Positions 9,780 to 19,800 of a DNA stretch of 64,000 nucleotides are shown one piece after another (the stretch's first letter is position 1; the number at the start of each line of letters is the position of its first letter). Both the position numbers and the translations under genes were made by a program. The stretch lies in the IMG/VR virus record IMGVR_UViG_3300037112_000155, positions 1 through 64,000 of that record. One strand, written 5' to 3'. The DNA is from a virus. The notes under the pieces are model-generated. The model saw only the letters and a list, made by a program, of their open reading frames with translations. It was not told where the DNA came from and did not search any database.

Positions 9780-10139
9780 TTACTTGGTCACCGTAGTGGT
9801 AGCGATCAGGGTCTTATCAAGGAAGACGAAGACCTGGATGGTCGAACCCATGGGGACGGTCTTCACTGTGAAAGAACCGTAGGGTAGAAAGTCCTGGGTG
9901 AAAGCGGCGGTGACCTGGCGCTGGATGGTTGTCTCCAGCTCCGCGGCAACCGTCTGACCTGGACAGGAGTCGAGATCCGCACCGATCATGGGATAGAGCT
10001 TCCAGGCGTTCAACGCGGCCTTGAGCCGCGTGTAGGCCATGTCCTTGAGACACTGCAGCGGGGACGCTGTGAAGGCGATGTCGCCGGAGCCGTCTTGCAG
10101 CAGGCCGCCCTTACTCATCCATCCGAGATCTACAGACAT
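9780..10139 (-). CDS. gp25/W-like baseplate wedge protein
   Basis: 119 aa, the usual size of the T4 gp25 / P2 gpW lysozyme-like wedge subunit. Motifs include L-Q-D-G-S-G-D-I-A-F near the N-terminus, a central helix L-K-D-M-A-Y-T-R-L-K-A-A-L, the Y-P-x-x-G-A-D-L segment, and T-I-Q-R-Q-V-T-A-A-F. The stop directly abuts the J-like start, the same order as in P2 and T4-like baseplates. It probably joins sheath to wedge and nucleates sheath assembly. Confidence 0.82.
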   Translation of the reverse strand: MSVDLGWMSKGGLLQDGSGDIAFTASPLQCLKDMAYTRLKAALNAWKLYPMIGADLDSCPGQTVAAELETTIQRQVTAAFTQDFLPYGSFTVKTVPMGSTIQVFVFLDKTLIATTTVTK

Positions 10140-10148
10140 TGGGGCCTT

Positions 10149-10547
10149 CTAAGCGGCATCGGAGTTAGCTGTCAGAAAGTCCATGCAAGAAGAAAGTGCA
10201 CTTTTTCCTTCCAGCAAGTTGGGCGTGGACCGGATCAGCGTGGGAATCGGAGTGGGGGTGGTGGAGGGCAGGCAGGTCAGCAGCAGGGGATTGAACCGCC
10301 AATAGCCGCCGCCAAAGGAAATCTGATCCGGAGTAGCGGAGAGACTCAACTTGCCGGACAGCAGAACCCCGAAGTCGGGATCCACACGCACGACATTGTT
10401 GGCGTCGGCGGCGAGAATGATCTCGTCTTCCGTAACTGCGACCGTCGGCTGCCCATCGTAGGAGTCGCCGGCATACAAGGTCTTTGGCTGCTTCTGATAG
10501 GTTCCGGACTGGTTTTCGAGATCGAAGACGAGAGGTTGGCTGGACAT
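10149..10547 (-). CDS. Hypothetical small baseplate-region protein
   Basis: 132 aa. The N-terminal half is beta-rich (T-L-Y-A-G-D-S-Y-D-G-Q-P-T-V-A-V) and the C-terminus is Pro/Thr-rich, then helical. No family is recognised. It lies upstream of the gp25-like gene by 9 bp and downstream of another small protein, so it belongs to the baseplate transcription unit. Confidence 0.72.
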   Translation of the reverse strand: MSSQPLVFDLENQSGTYQKQPKTLYAGDSYDGQPTVAVTEDEIILAADANNVVRVDPDFGVLLSGKLSLSATPDQISFGGGYWRFNPLLLTCLPSTTPTPIPTLIRSTPNLLEGKSALSSCMDFLTANSDAA

Positions 10548-10579
10548 GAATCGGACGATTCCTGACGATACCCTGACGA

Positions 10580-11161
10580 TTAGGTGCCGGCGGGACAGAG
10601 GTCCTTATTCACCGGTGTACGAGGATGATTGAATACGAAGCTGACCTTCTTACCAAAGCCGTCGATCAAAACCGGGGCTCCGGTGTCCATGGCCTGTTGC
10701 TGGCTGCTCGTCAACGAGACCTCCAGCTGGTCGTTCTCCGCCAGCGCGCCATGCTGAAAGTAGGCGGCTTCGGAATCCCGCGGTACGATCGGCAGCGGCC
10801 TGCACTGAATGTGGCTCGTGTCGAAGCCGGGATCAAGGATCCCTGGGGTAACCGGATTGCCGGCGCCGTCGTAGACGCCGCCATTGTCCCCCAGCAGAGC
10901 GATCCAAACCAGGATGGCGTGCCCATCGGTCCAGTACACCGGATTGCGATAGGAGCCGTCTCCCTCATTGGCCGTCCCCTCGGTCCCATAGAGGACCAGG
11001 TGATCGGTTGCGGTGGTTGTAGCGCCGCCAGCCTGCAGGACGCGCCGCGGACACGCGGGTTGCCCATTGGGCCCAGCGGCCGTCAGCTGGTTCTTACAGG
11101 TCGAGCAGGGGCTGACAAGAGCAAGGCGGAGCGGATTGGCGGTACCGGAGGAAGGATTCAT
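10580..11161 (-). CDS. Hypothetical protein, first gene after the hub; start lies on the promoter motif
   Basis: 193 aa. Cysteines cluster near the N-terminus (C-S-T-C-K at about residues 19-23, C at about 38) and more lie near the middle and end, suggesting a disulfide or metal site. No family is known to me. The ATG at 11161 lies only 9 bp downstream of TATACT of the recurring promoter-like element, and an in-frame TAG two codons upstream blocks a longer reading. No Shine-Dalgarno sequence fits, so the first gene of this transcript may be leaderless, or a downstream start may be used. Confidence 0.72.
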   Translation of the reverse strand: MNPSSGTANPLRLALVSPCSTCKNQLTAAGPNGQPACPRRVLQAGGATTTATDHLVLYGTEGTANEGDGSYRNPVYWTDGHAILVWIALLGDNGGVYDGAGNPVTPGILDPGFDTSHIQCRPLPIVPRDSEAAYFQHGALAENDQLEVSLTSSQQQAMDTGAPVLIDGFGKKVSFVFNHPRTPVNKDLCPAGT

Positions 11162-11164
11162 AAG

Positions 11165-11180
11165 CTATCTAGTATAGGAA
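11165..11180 (-). promoter_or_regulatory. Recurring promoter-like element (copy 1)
   Basis: Minus strand TTCCTATACTAGATAG. It contains TATACT, one mismatch from the sigma-70 -10 hexamer, and is followed by the ATG of the 10580-11161 gene. It sits in the 26-bp gap after the giant hub gene, so it would give the baseplate genes their own promoter. No clear -35 box is seen. Confidence 0.65.
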
Positions 11181-11187
11181 TGCGTGG

Positions 11188-14100
11188 CTACTGAGCCAAA
11201 GCCGGTTGAAATGCCGCCGGAATCGGGTTGGAATACCCGCCTGCTTCGAGCCACAGGTCGTAAAGGGGGAAGATCTCGTCTGCCATGAACTGCATAGCCT
11301 CGTTGTTCATGATGCCCACCATGTCCTCGATGGCCCAGCCTTGGACGCCGCCGACCCAGGGCCGGCCGAGCTTCAGGCAGGGAGAGATCACCAGGGCATT
11401 GCTGTTCTGAGTGCCCTTGTTGACCATCCAGATGGATCCACCGATCGCAGCCACAGCGCACAGTGCGAGTACCGCCCAGCCGGGAGGGCTCGCCAGGAAG
11501 GCAACCGTTCCAGCCATTGCACCTTCAGCTGCGAGCGCGCCGGTGGCGGCGGTGCCGGCGGCCTCAGAGGCGGTCCCAACTGCCGTCGTAAAGCCCGTTA
11601 CGGTGCCCGGAGCGGTAGCGACGTCCAGCAGTCCTTCACTGGTAGCTTTGAGGGCATTCGAGACTACTCCCGATGCCGCCTTCTCACCCGCCCACTTCAG
11701 ACCTGCCCAGCCAACGCGGCCGACAACTGCAGCAGTTACTGCCTTGGTGCCAGCACCGGTCACTGCATACCTGGACAGACTGGTCAGACGGCGGAGTTCC
11801 GGCAGTGCGGCTCCGGCCATCATGCCCAACATGCGCAGGAAACCGGCGCTCGATGCTTCGTTGATGCAGACGACAGCCCGCGGCTTGATGATGGTGATGA
11901 AACCCATCTCAAGGTTCATGATCTGGGTCACAGTGTCGACTTCTACAGGTCCCTGCATGCCTGTCGCCGGGTCCATGATCATCAGGATGTCCATCGGCTC
12001 GATCTCGGGGATCCCGCGTAGGATGATCTCGCCCTTGTACATCTTGCCGACCTCTTCACGCAGGAAGCTCTGGCCGTAGACCTGGATCATCTGTTGGTTG
12101 GTGCCGATCAGGGCCTGGTCGATGACGTTCTGCTTCGGATCGTTGATGCGGTCCGTCACATCGAGCGCCCGCAGGTAGCTGGGCATGATGTTGGGATTGG
12201 CGCTCACGACATACTTCTTACCGCACTTCTCACCATCCCCAATCTTCACGCAGTTGTAGATCTTGTCGTTGAGCGACATGCCGTTGTGGACGATCGACTG
12301 GTCGTCGATGAAGTGGTAGCGGCGCACGGGCTTCATGCGATCTGAAGAAGCCAGATCCGAACCAGACATCTGGCTGGCGTAATAGGACTTCAGGATAGCG
12401 GCTGCGTCCTGCTGCAGGGCGCGCTGGAAGTCCCTCAGTCCTGGAATCTTTCCTACAACGCCCGGTGTCATTCCAACGACGGCATCTGACTGCAGAGCTG
12501 CCTGCAGACCGGCGGGGCTCTGCGCCGCCTGGTTTACCAGTCCAGTCATCACGTGAGATTCCAGCCATCCAACAGAACTGCCCAGCGGAATGCCAAGAAG
12601 ACTGAGGTGACCGGCACCGCCCAACAGATCTGTGAACATTTTCTTGCCCTGCGCGTCCCACCACAGCTTGTAAGCGTCGATGTTCTGATCGGCCGCGCGC
12701 TGTTTCTCCTGGTCGCCCAGCAGGGACGGCCGAGCGAAGTACCAATCGAAGGGATGACCGAAGACCAGGGTCGCATCGCAGCTGTACGGATAGCCGTACC
12801 ACTTCTCGAGCAGCAGGTACTCCGGATAACGCCGGGCCACGTCCTGAATCAGTTCCATGAGGGTCAGCTGCGTCGCTGAGTCCACGTAGTAGGAGAACGG
12901 CCGCAACGGGCTGCCCTGATCCAGATACTGGTGGGAGTTGGCGGCGTCCGTCGAGGTGCCATCGAAGTTGCCGGCCGAGTTGATCATGACGTTCTCATCC
13001 GTCCGATCGTAGTTCGACTGCAATGCGATGCCCACGTCTCCATGACCAACCCAACCCGCCGCGGTGCCGGCCACTTCGCCGGACAGTTCCTTCCAGCCAA
13101 ACCCCTTCAACATGTGGTTGCCGGTGGCATCGATCTGCCAATGCCCGAAGTGTTTCGCGCCCGAAGACTTGAGCATCTTCGAGATCACGGTGCCGGTATC
13201 GCCGGAGTCGCCGAAGAGAGTCAGGCCTCCATAGGCGGCGCCGCGGCCGATCGTTCCAATCCGGCCAAGGGTCAGGCAACTGAGTCCGCTCTCCAGCAGC
13301 GAACCAATGTGAATCCAGGAGTCAGTCTGCGCCTTGTCGCTCAGAGGTTCCGTCAACTCCAGCATGAAGCTTTGCGCTGTGATGGTGATGATCTCGTTGC
13401 CTTCCATCTCCGTCACAGTCCCGCAGAAGATGGGGAACAGCTTGTCGGGGTTGTTCGAGTAACCAACCCTCAGCTGGATCTTGGTGCCCGTCTGCAGCGG
13501 GAAATACTGCAGCGGAATGCGACGGTTCTTCATGTTGCCGCCGCGCGGGCCTTCGGTCATATCCGGGCCCATCAGCTGATAGGGTGTGCCCCCAATGCCT
13601 TCCTTACCTGCGGTGATCTTGCTAGTGACGTCTCCATTACGTCCACCCTGCAAAGCTTCAGCTCCTGAGATCTCAGTGGCGAAGCGATCGCGGTAGGATG
13701 CCCACTTCCCGGCGGTCGAGGCATCGTAGATCTTGTGGTTGAGCAGGTAGGCCAGGTTGGTGATCTTGATCTGCAGCGTGGCCGGGCGATTCCACGGCCG
13801 CTGCATCTCGAAGTCGAGCACCGAGGCATAGCTGAAGAAGTCGTCGAAGGCGTAATAGACGTTGTTGTTCTCGTCCTCCAGGAACATCAGCTTGAAGGTC
13901 GGGAACGCCTCGGCCATGTTGTAGCCGGGGATGTTGCACATCCGCATGACCGTATCCGCATTGCCGGGGATCGACTTGAGGCCTGCCGGCAGGTTGATCT
14001 GTCCTGCCTGATCTACGGGGAGGTTTGTCGGAGTCAGAGATGTCGTCGAGGAGATTGGGGCCACTGAATTCGGCAGCTGCTGGCTGTTGTCATTGCTGTT

Positions 14101-16884
14101 GGTCTGCGCCGCCGCCGACGCCGTCGACCTCATCACATCCAGCAGGGCGCCTTTCGCAAGTGTCTTGTACTGTTCGTTGTTGTTGACAAAGTACATGCCG
14201 GGGTTGAAGTCTTCGCCGTTCAACAGGATGGTGTTCAAACCCATATCCCGGTAGGCGCCGTGGTCGTTGGATCCTGGTGACGCCAGCGACGGGTCCCCGG
14301 AGGGCACTGCGCCCTTGACCTTGGCGGCCAGGGCTGGGCTGTTCATCACCTGGTTGAGAGCGGTGCGCAGTCCGGTGTCGCTCGCGGCAAAGTACGCGAA
14401 CAGCCGCTGATACGCATCCTGGACCATCGTCCGGCGGGTGTCGCCCTGGAAGGTTGAGTCGACGTGTTGAATACTGCCGCCCGGATTGACCGGCTTGTAG
14501 ACCTTCCAGGCCACGCTCTTGATCATCAGGTAGTCGGCCATCGTCCAGGTCTGGGCGTCGCCAGTCTGCTGGAGTTGCTTCACCCGGGCGAGTGCGACCG
14601 GATACTTCGACCAGTCCACTCCCGTCTGGTAGGTGATCTGGGCGGCGTCGACCTGGCTGATGGTGAAAGTGGGTGCACCTGCCATGTACGTGAACAGAGT
14701 CGACGACGGCTGAGCCGCGACTTCCATCAGGCGCGCGATCATCGCATTTTCATCTGCGTTATCTGCCTGGGTGCGGTAGTTCAAGATGGGCTTCAACGGT
14801 CCCTGGACATCGGAAGGTGCCTGCTGAATGGTATTGTCGGTCAGCACCAGGTCCTTCAACCCCTGGTTGTAGGCCTGGGAGATGCCGTTCAACTTGTAGG
14901 GCTCGATCTCTTCGAAGCGGTTCTCGTACTGGCTGGCCGTCAGCTGCGCCGTGACCAGGTCCGAGGACTCGGGCAATGTCTCGGTAGTGACCTGGTCAAG
15001 CATGAGGCCGTAGATGCCGAGCATGTTCAGGACCTGGTTCTCAACGTAGACTGCCTGCATCCGATGCAGGGAATTGGGCGTGCGCAGTTGCGTGCGCAGA
15101 CGCAGGTGCTGTTGTTCCATGAAGTGAGCCATGGAGGATAGCGACCTGAGGCCTTCGTGCACAGGTTCCTGGGTTTCGTCGGCGCGCTCGCCCTTGGACA
15201 TGAACGAGATCTGCACCAGCGAACTGCAGGGGCCAAGATGCTGATAGGTCGGATACTGATAACCGGACAGAGGGATCTGCGCCAGATTGTTCACCAGCAG
15301 AACCGAGAACTGGGTGGGCCAGATGCCGCCGGTGACATCCGCCGTAGACGAATCGAGCGGAGCCATCCTCACTTCGGCTTCCTTGTAGAAGAAGCAGATC
15401 CCGACGCCCGCGGTGTCCGACCGATGATCAAGACTCCAACCGTCGGCCGCCATCTCGGTAGCCTGGGCCTGGAACGCCTGTTCGGTCGCGGTGTCCGTCG
15501 CCGTCATTGGATTGCTGGTGGAAGTGGCGGGCGATGTGGCGCTGTTGGTCGCAGCGGCCGGTGCCACTTGTGCGGTCTGTGGCCGCTGGGAGCCTGGCTG
15601 AGGTGCTGTCTGCCCGGTGAATCCGAACTTCATCTGTGCATTGCGCAGGATGGTTGAAACGTACCGCTGCACAGCAGGATCCGGAGGAATTCCACCGGTC
15701 ACCAGCTTGTTCGGATTGATCACGTGCCCGTTGCTCTTGTCGGTCAAGGCCTTGCCGTCCCGATAAGCAACGATGGTGCCGGATCCCTGGTTGAAACCAG
15801 CAACGGCAAGCTCCCAGGTGCCCAGTTTCTTGAACAGATCGGCCAGGTACTGACAGCCACCTTGGGCGCTCTGCTGTGCATTGAAGCCGTCCGCCACGTT
15901 GAGGGACTGGCGCGTGCCTGCCAGCAACTGAAAGAGACCCTGTGCTGTCGATCCTGCATTGTGAGCAGTTGGGTTTCCAGCGCTTTCGGTGAGACAGACT
16001 GCACAGGCAATAGCCGGATCACAGTACCCTTTGACCGTAAGTGCCGTCTTCCGAATCAGAGCTTCGATATCCGGAGGCAGAGTTCCCTTGCTCGCTTTGC
16101 CGGCCGCGGCAGATGTCGCTGACGCTGGAGTGTAGGTGCTGGGCAGCACTGTCGTGCCCACCTGGGCGCCGCCAGGCATGACCATGGTTCCAAAGTCCGG
16201 CAGTTGACCGGTTGGAACCGGGTTGTAGATCCGGTACTTCAGGGCCATCTCGCCTGGATCCTGTGCCATCCACAGCGGTGCGATCGGGTCGCCGTCCCGC
16301 GCGGAGACGTGGTCCATATTGTTCGCGCGCCACATGGCGATGTAGTTCTTGAACTTGGTGCATTGATCGGCGCTGACTGGCTGTCCTTCGTCGCCCACAT
16401 AGTCGAAGGCCACAGAGTAGGGACCGAAGTTGAAGTAGGTCATCGTCAACGTGACCAGAAGGGTGTCCACGATATCGGGATGGGAATCAACGCGTAGCTG
16501 CCGCAACGCCATCCCCAGCCGGTGGGGATAAGCCATCAGCGGATCGTGAGGGGCCAGGACCTGGCGCAGGTGAGGTGACTCGACTTCGACAAAGGGAGCT
16601 GCCTTGAACATGGCGGCGACGTTCTGCAGATCATTCCACTGCTGGTACTTGGCTTCGGGTGTGGCGCCGCCCATCATGGCGGCCCAGCTCACGGTTACGT
16701 CCCAGCGAGCCTGACCGGTCTTGCGGAACATCTCGTTCATGCCGCGCAGAGTGGCCAGCTTGTCGTTGTTGACGACGCGCGAGGTCACGATGTTCTGAGG
16801 CGGGATCTGCAGCGTGACAAAGCCGATCCGGAAGTAGCCGGCAGACGAAGGGTCCGAGTTGCTGGTGGAGAAGGTAACACTCAT
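11188..16884 (-). CDS. Giant baseplate hub / tail lysin with a lytic transglycosylase domain
   Basis: 1898 aa. Residues about 267-385 form a lysozyme-like SLT domain: L-T-E-S-A-G-N-P with catalytic Glu at 300, then G-S-T-A-Q-G-L-F-Q-L. It would cut peptidoglycan during injection. The middle and C-terminal parts (about 1000-1130 and 1560-1720) have features of XkdQ/gpD-type baseplate hub proteins: F-E-M-Q-R-P-W-N-R-P-A, G-E-I-I-L-R-G-I-P-E-I-E-P-M-D and V-D-T-V-T-Q. Near the C-terminus (about 1787-1817) is one strongly hydrophobic segment, odd for a hub. The gene begins 3 bp after the RNA-polymerase-like gene and precedes the wedge genes. Fusion of hub and lysin in one chain is inferred; the SLT call is strong. 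Confidence 0.85.
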   Translation of the reverse strand: MSVTFSTSNSDPSSAGYFRIGFVTLQIPPQNIVTSRVVNNDKLATLRGMNEMFRKTGQARWDVTVSWAAMMGGATPEAKYQQWNDLQNVAAMFKAAPFVEVESPHLRQVLAPHDPLMAYPHRLGMALRQLRVDSHPDIVDTLLVTLTMTYFNFGPYSVAFDYVGDEGQPVSADQCTKFKNYIAMWRANNMDHVSARDGDPIAPLWMAQDPGEMALKYRIYNPVPTGQLPDFGTMVMPGGAQVGTTVLPSTYTPASATSAAAGKASKGTLPPDIEALIRKTALTVKGYCDPAIACAVCLTESAGNPTAHNAGSTAQGLFQLLAGTRQSLNVADGFNAQQSAQGGCQYLADLFKKLGTWELAVAGFNQGSGTIVAYRDGKALTDKSNGHVINPNKLVTGGIPPDPAVQRYVSTILRNAQMKFGFTGQTAPQPGSQRPQTAQVAPAAATNSATSPATSTSNPMTATDTATEQAFQAQATEMAADGWSLDHRSDTAGVGICFFYKEAEVRMAPLDSSTADVTGGIWPTQFSVLLVNNLAQIPLSGYQYPTYQHLGPCSSLVQISFMSKGERADETQEPVHEGLRSLSSMAHFMEQQHLRLRTQLRTPNSLHRMQAVYVENQVLNMLGIYGLMLDQVTTETLPESSDLVTAQLTASQYENRFEEIEPYKLNGISQAYNQGLKDLVLTDNTIQQAPSDVQGPLKPILNYRTQADNADENAMIARLMEVAAQPSSTLFTYMAGAPTFTISQVDAAQITYQTGVDWSKYPVALARVKQLQQTGDAQTWTMADYLMIKSVAWKVYKPVNPGGSIQHVDSTFQGDTRRTMVQDAYQRLFAYFAASDTGLRTALNQVMNSPALAAKVKGAVPSGDPSLASPGSNDHGAYRDMGLNTILLNGEDFNPGMYFVNNNEQYKTLAKGALLDVMRSTASAAAQTNSNDNSQQLPNSVAPISSTTSLTPTNLPVDQAGQINLPAGLKSIPGNADTVMRMCNIPGYNMAEAFPTFKLMFLEDENNNVYYAFDDFFSYASVLDFEMQRPWNRPATLQIKITNLAYLLNHKIYDASTAGKWASYRDRFATEISGAEALQGGRNGDVTSKITAGKEGIGGTPYQLMGPDMTEGPRGGNMKNRRIPLQYFPLQTGTKIQLRVGYSNNPDKLFPIFCGTVTEMEGNEIITITAQSFMLELTEPLSDKAQTDSWIHIGSLLESGLSCLTLGRIGTIGRGAAYGGLTLFGDSGDTGTVISKMLKSSGAKHFGHWQIDATGNHMLKGFGWKELSGEVAGTAAGWVGHGDVGIALQSNYDRTDENVMINSAGNFDGTSTDAANSHQYLDQGSPLRPFSYYVDSATQLTLMELIQDVARRYPEYLLLEKWYGYPYSCDATLVFGHPFDWYFARPSLLGDQEKQRAADQNIDAYKLWWDAQGKKMFTDLLGGAGHLSLLGIPLGSSVGWLESHVMTGLVNQAAQSPAGLQAALQSDAVVGMTPGVVGKIPGLRDFQRALQQDAAAILKSYYASQMSGSDLASSDRMKPVRRYHFIDDQSIVHNGMSLNDKIYNCVKIGDGEKCGKKYVVSANPNIMPSYLRALDVTDRINDPKQNVIDQALIGTNQQMIQVYGQSFLREEVGKMYKGEIILRGIPEIEPMDILMIMDPATGMQGPVEVDTVTQIMNLEMGFITIIKPRAVVCINEASSAGFLRMLGMMAGAALPELRRLTSLSRYAVTGAGTKAVTAAVVGRVGWAGLKWAGEKAASGVVSNALKATSEGLLDVATAPGTVTGFTTAVGTASEAAGTAATGALAAEGAMAGTVAFLASPPGWAVLALCAVAAIGGSIWMVNKGTQNSNALVISPCLKLGRPWVGGVQGWAIEDMVGIMNNEAMQFMADEIFPLYDLWLEAGGYSNPIPAAFQPALAQ

Positions 16885-16887
16885 GGT

Positions 16888-19800
16888 TTAGCTTTCGTTC
16901 ATCGCCTCGCGGACCTTGTCCCGGGTGCGGAGACTGTCCAGTCGAGTGGTGTCGCGGTAATTGATCGTGGTGCTGGAGTTCCCATCGCCGGAGGCAAGTC
17001 TTGCGGCAAGACGGGCAGCTTCGGCCGCTCGACTACGGTCGTCGGCCTTCACGTGGACTTCGAGCTGGGTCGCACGACCCATGGGGGCAACGACGGAAGT
17101 GCGTACACCCTGCCGAGCTGACCTCACCATACGCGGTGGGTTGGCAGGTGCCATCGCCCCAGGCTCAGGTTCTCCTGGAATGCGATCTTCGACTCCGATC
17201 CGTTCTTCCGGACGCTGGGCATTACCCGATGGAGGAGCCAAAGCCTGGCCCTCGCGCGGGCTGTGCAGAGACCCCAACAGCAGGCCTCCTGCGGCCGCGG
17301 CTGCCATGCCGATGCCCAGGACCTTACTGACGCCAGCTCCCCTAGCGGTCCGCATGACTTCTTCCGCAGACTGCCCGGCTGCATCGACCAACCCGCCCGC
17401 CGCCCGCCGTGCCTTCCCGGCAAACTGCGCCACCTTGTTGGCTTCGTTCTCAGCTCCCAGAACCGCAGCACTCAAATTGCTTGCGCTGCCTCGGTTGGCT
17501 GCCGCCTGGATCAGGGGAAGCATATCGTCGGTCATCCGGCCGGTGACGTTGCCGTAGAACTTCTCGGCATCAGCGGCGGACATGGTCCATAGCTTATGGG
17601 CATCTGCCTGTCGCGGGTCGAAGCTAGAGTGGACCCGTTCGAAGAGATCAGCCTTGTGCTCGAGCAAGCGCGCGTAGGGATTGATTTGACTGCCAGCTTC
17701 CAGCTCTGCCTGGGTGGCAAGGCCCATTCCAACGTGTTCATCGTTGATGTCGACATCCTTGCCGAACTTCTCAGCGCCTTCCATGAGGGCCTTCATAAAG
17801 CCCTGTTGGCCATTGGCAGACCGATCTGCAAGGGAACCACGCAGCTTGTTGTTCCAGGCCATAAGCTGGGTGTAGTCCCCGACCGCGTCCCCCTTCTTCA
17901 ACTTCTGGGCGGCAATCGAGGATTGCTTGACGATATCGAACAGGGTCTGGTGGGCAAGTAGACGCTCGGCAGGCATGCGGATCGAATTGCTGTGCGCGAT
18001 CGTGGTCTCCATCAGCTCAAAGGTGTTCGACAGCATGCCGACGTCGGCGCCGGCGGTGCGAGCCATCAGGGCGCGGCGGACATCAACTCCTGCGAAGGTG
18101 GCAAACCCGTTGCGCCGCCGGGCGCCTTCACCTGCTTCGGCGAACCAGTCCTTGAAGGAAACGGGCCCCTCATCACCATTGAAGATTCGGTTGAACTTGA
18201 CCTGACTGCTTTGCAGGCTCTGAGATCCGTGAACTTCATTCTTCATGAAGTTGGCGAAACCTTCTTTGGTGAAGTGGTCCCCGTTGATCAGATGGGCTGA
18301 CATACGATCGCCGTCGGTGTCGCCCTTATCGATCAACTGCAGCAGAGGATCCACTCCAATGTCCCAGGTGTTGTCCAGCCGCGGGTCGTACTTCATCACC
18401 GTGATGGCCGGAGCGTTGATCGGGTGACGCAGGAGCAGAGATGCTCGGCTACCACCGCGGCGCAGAGCGGCTGCATCGTCGGCGGCCATCAGATCCAGAT
18501 AACGGTTGCCCACTCCGATCTCGTAGGGGTTTACGGAACCATCCGCGTAGCGCAGAGACGAAGCGCGCGAGGCGGCGCGTCCTTCCATGCCCAGAGGGTC
18601 AACGGACGACGGGCGCCACACACTCTCCTTGCCCATCCCCACCTTCTGTTTCACGGTGTCGGTGTAAGTCTTGAGTTTCGCTTCGAAGGGTTCCTTGTCG
18701 CCGCCGGCAGCCTGCAGCACATCTTTGAACTGGCCCTCCCACGTGTTGGCCGAGTAACCGTCGGTGCCGTATGCGTTTGCTCCGCCTCCAAAGGCTTCTC
18801 GCCCCAGGGCAGGGATGTAATAGTCCTTGCCTTCCACATTGGCCAGGACGGAGTAGTTCTTCTGGGCAAGCGGATTCTTTGGGTCGAAGATCGTACCCGA
18901 GCGCCCAGCGGCGGTGCCCAGGCGCAGGTCGGAACCTCCCATTGCATCAGCGAGCGAAACGGTGGTATCACCAAACTGACCGGAGAAGTCCTGGCCGTCC
19001 TTCTCGATGTGCTTGAGGAAGTCCTGGGTCATACCCGGGAGTCCGTCGGTCTGCAGGCGGCCGTTGATCTCTTTGGCAACCTCGTGGTAGCCCATAATGT
19101 TCAACTGCTGCAGTGCGTCGCGCGTGATCCGAACCTCACCGGCGTGGTTCAGGGCCATGTGATCGGATACGCTGAGAGATTCGGGCATGCCGAAGCGGGT
19201 CTTGTAGTCGGTATAAGACCCGTTGGAGTTCTTCATGGACCAGTCAATGTAGCCGCGCATGGATGCGTCCAGCTTGATTTGCTCGGCCTTGATGGCCGCG
19301 CCGGTCTGTTCCATCAAGCCGTGCATAATCTCGGCCACAGCGGAGTAGTTCGCAGGAGCATGCTCCATGCTCAGGAACTTCGACGAGTCGCTGAGCAGTC
19401 CGCCGTTCTCAAACGAATAGCCGTAGGGCGACAGCTGCTTGAGGCCGGCATTGAGAAAGTCGGGCAGCTCACCGTTTGCCTGCTGGACATCGCCCAGCGT
19501 GGCGCCCAGCATGTTCTCCATGATGGAGAGCGGGTTCTTGGCCTTGGCCGAGTTGGAACCCTCCAGGGTGAAGGCGGCTACTCGCTCATCGACCACACCA
19601 CCGCTGCCGGTCGCCTGATGCCACGCATTCGTACCGCGGCGCACGCGGTCCAGGGTCAGGTCGTTGAGCCCGAGCACAGTCGTCTGCTTGGTGTAGCCGT
19701 GCGTCTTCAGGCCTTGGCTGCCCAGGTTCTCTTCGATCTGGAAGGTCATTGACCCGTCTTCGTTGAAGGTGCTCGAGTGCGAGACGATCTTGTTGCGCTC

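Noticed and set aside
18424-19752. 442-codon plus-strand frame opposite the polymerase-like gene
   Set aside because: Antisense shadow; composition of a high-GC mirror frame (His, Gly, Val, Arg-rich) with no motif.
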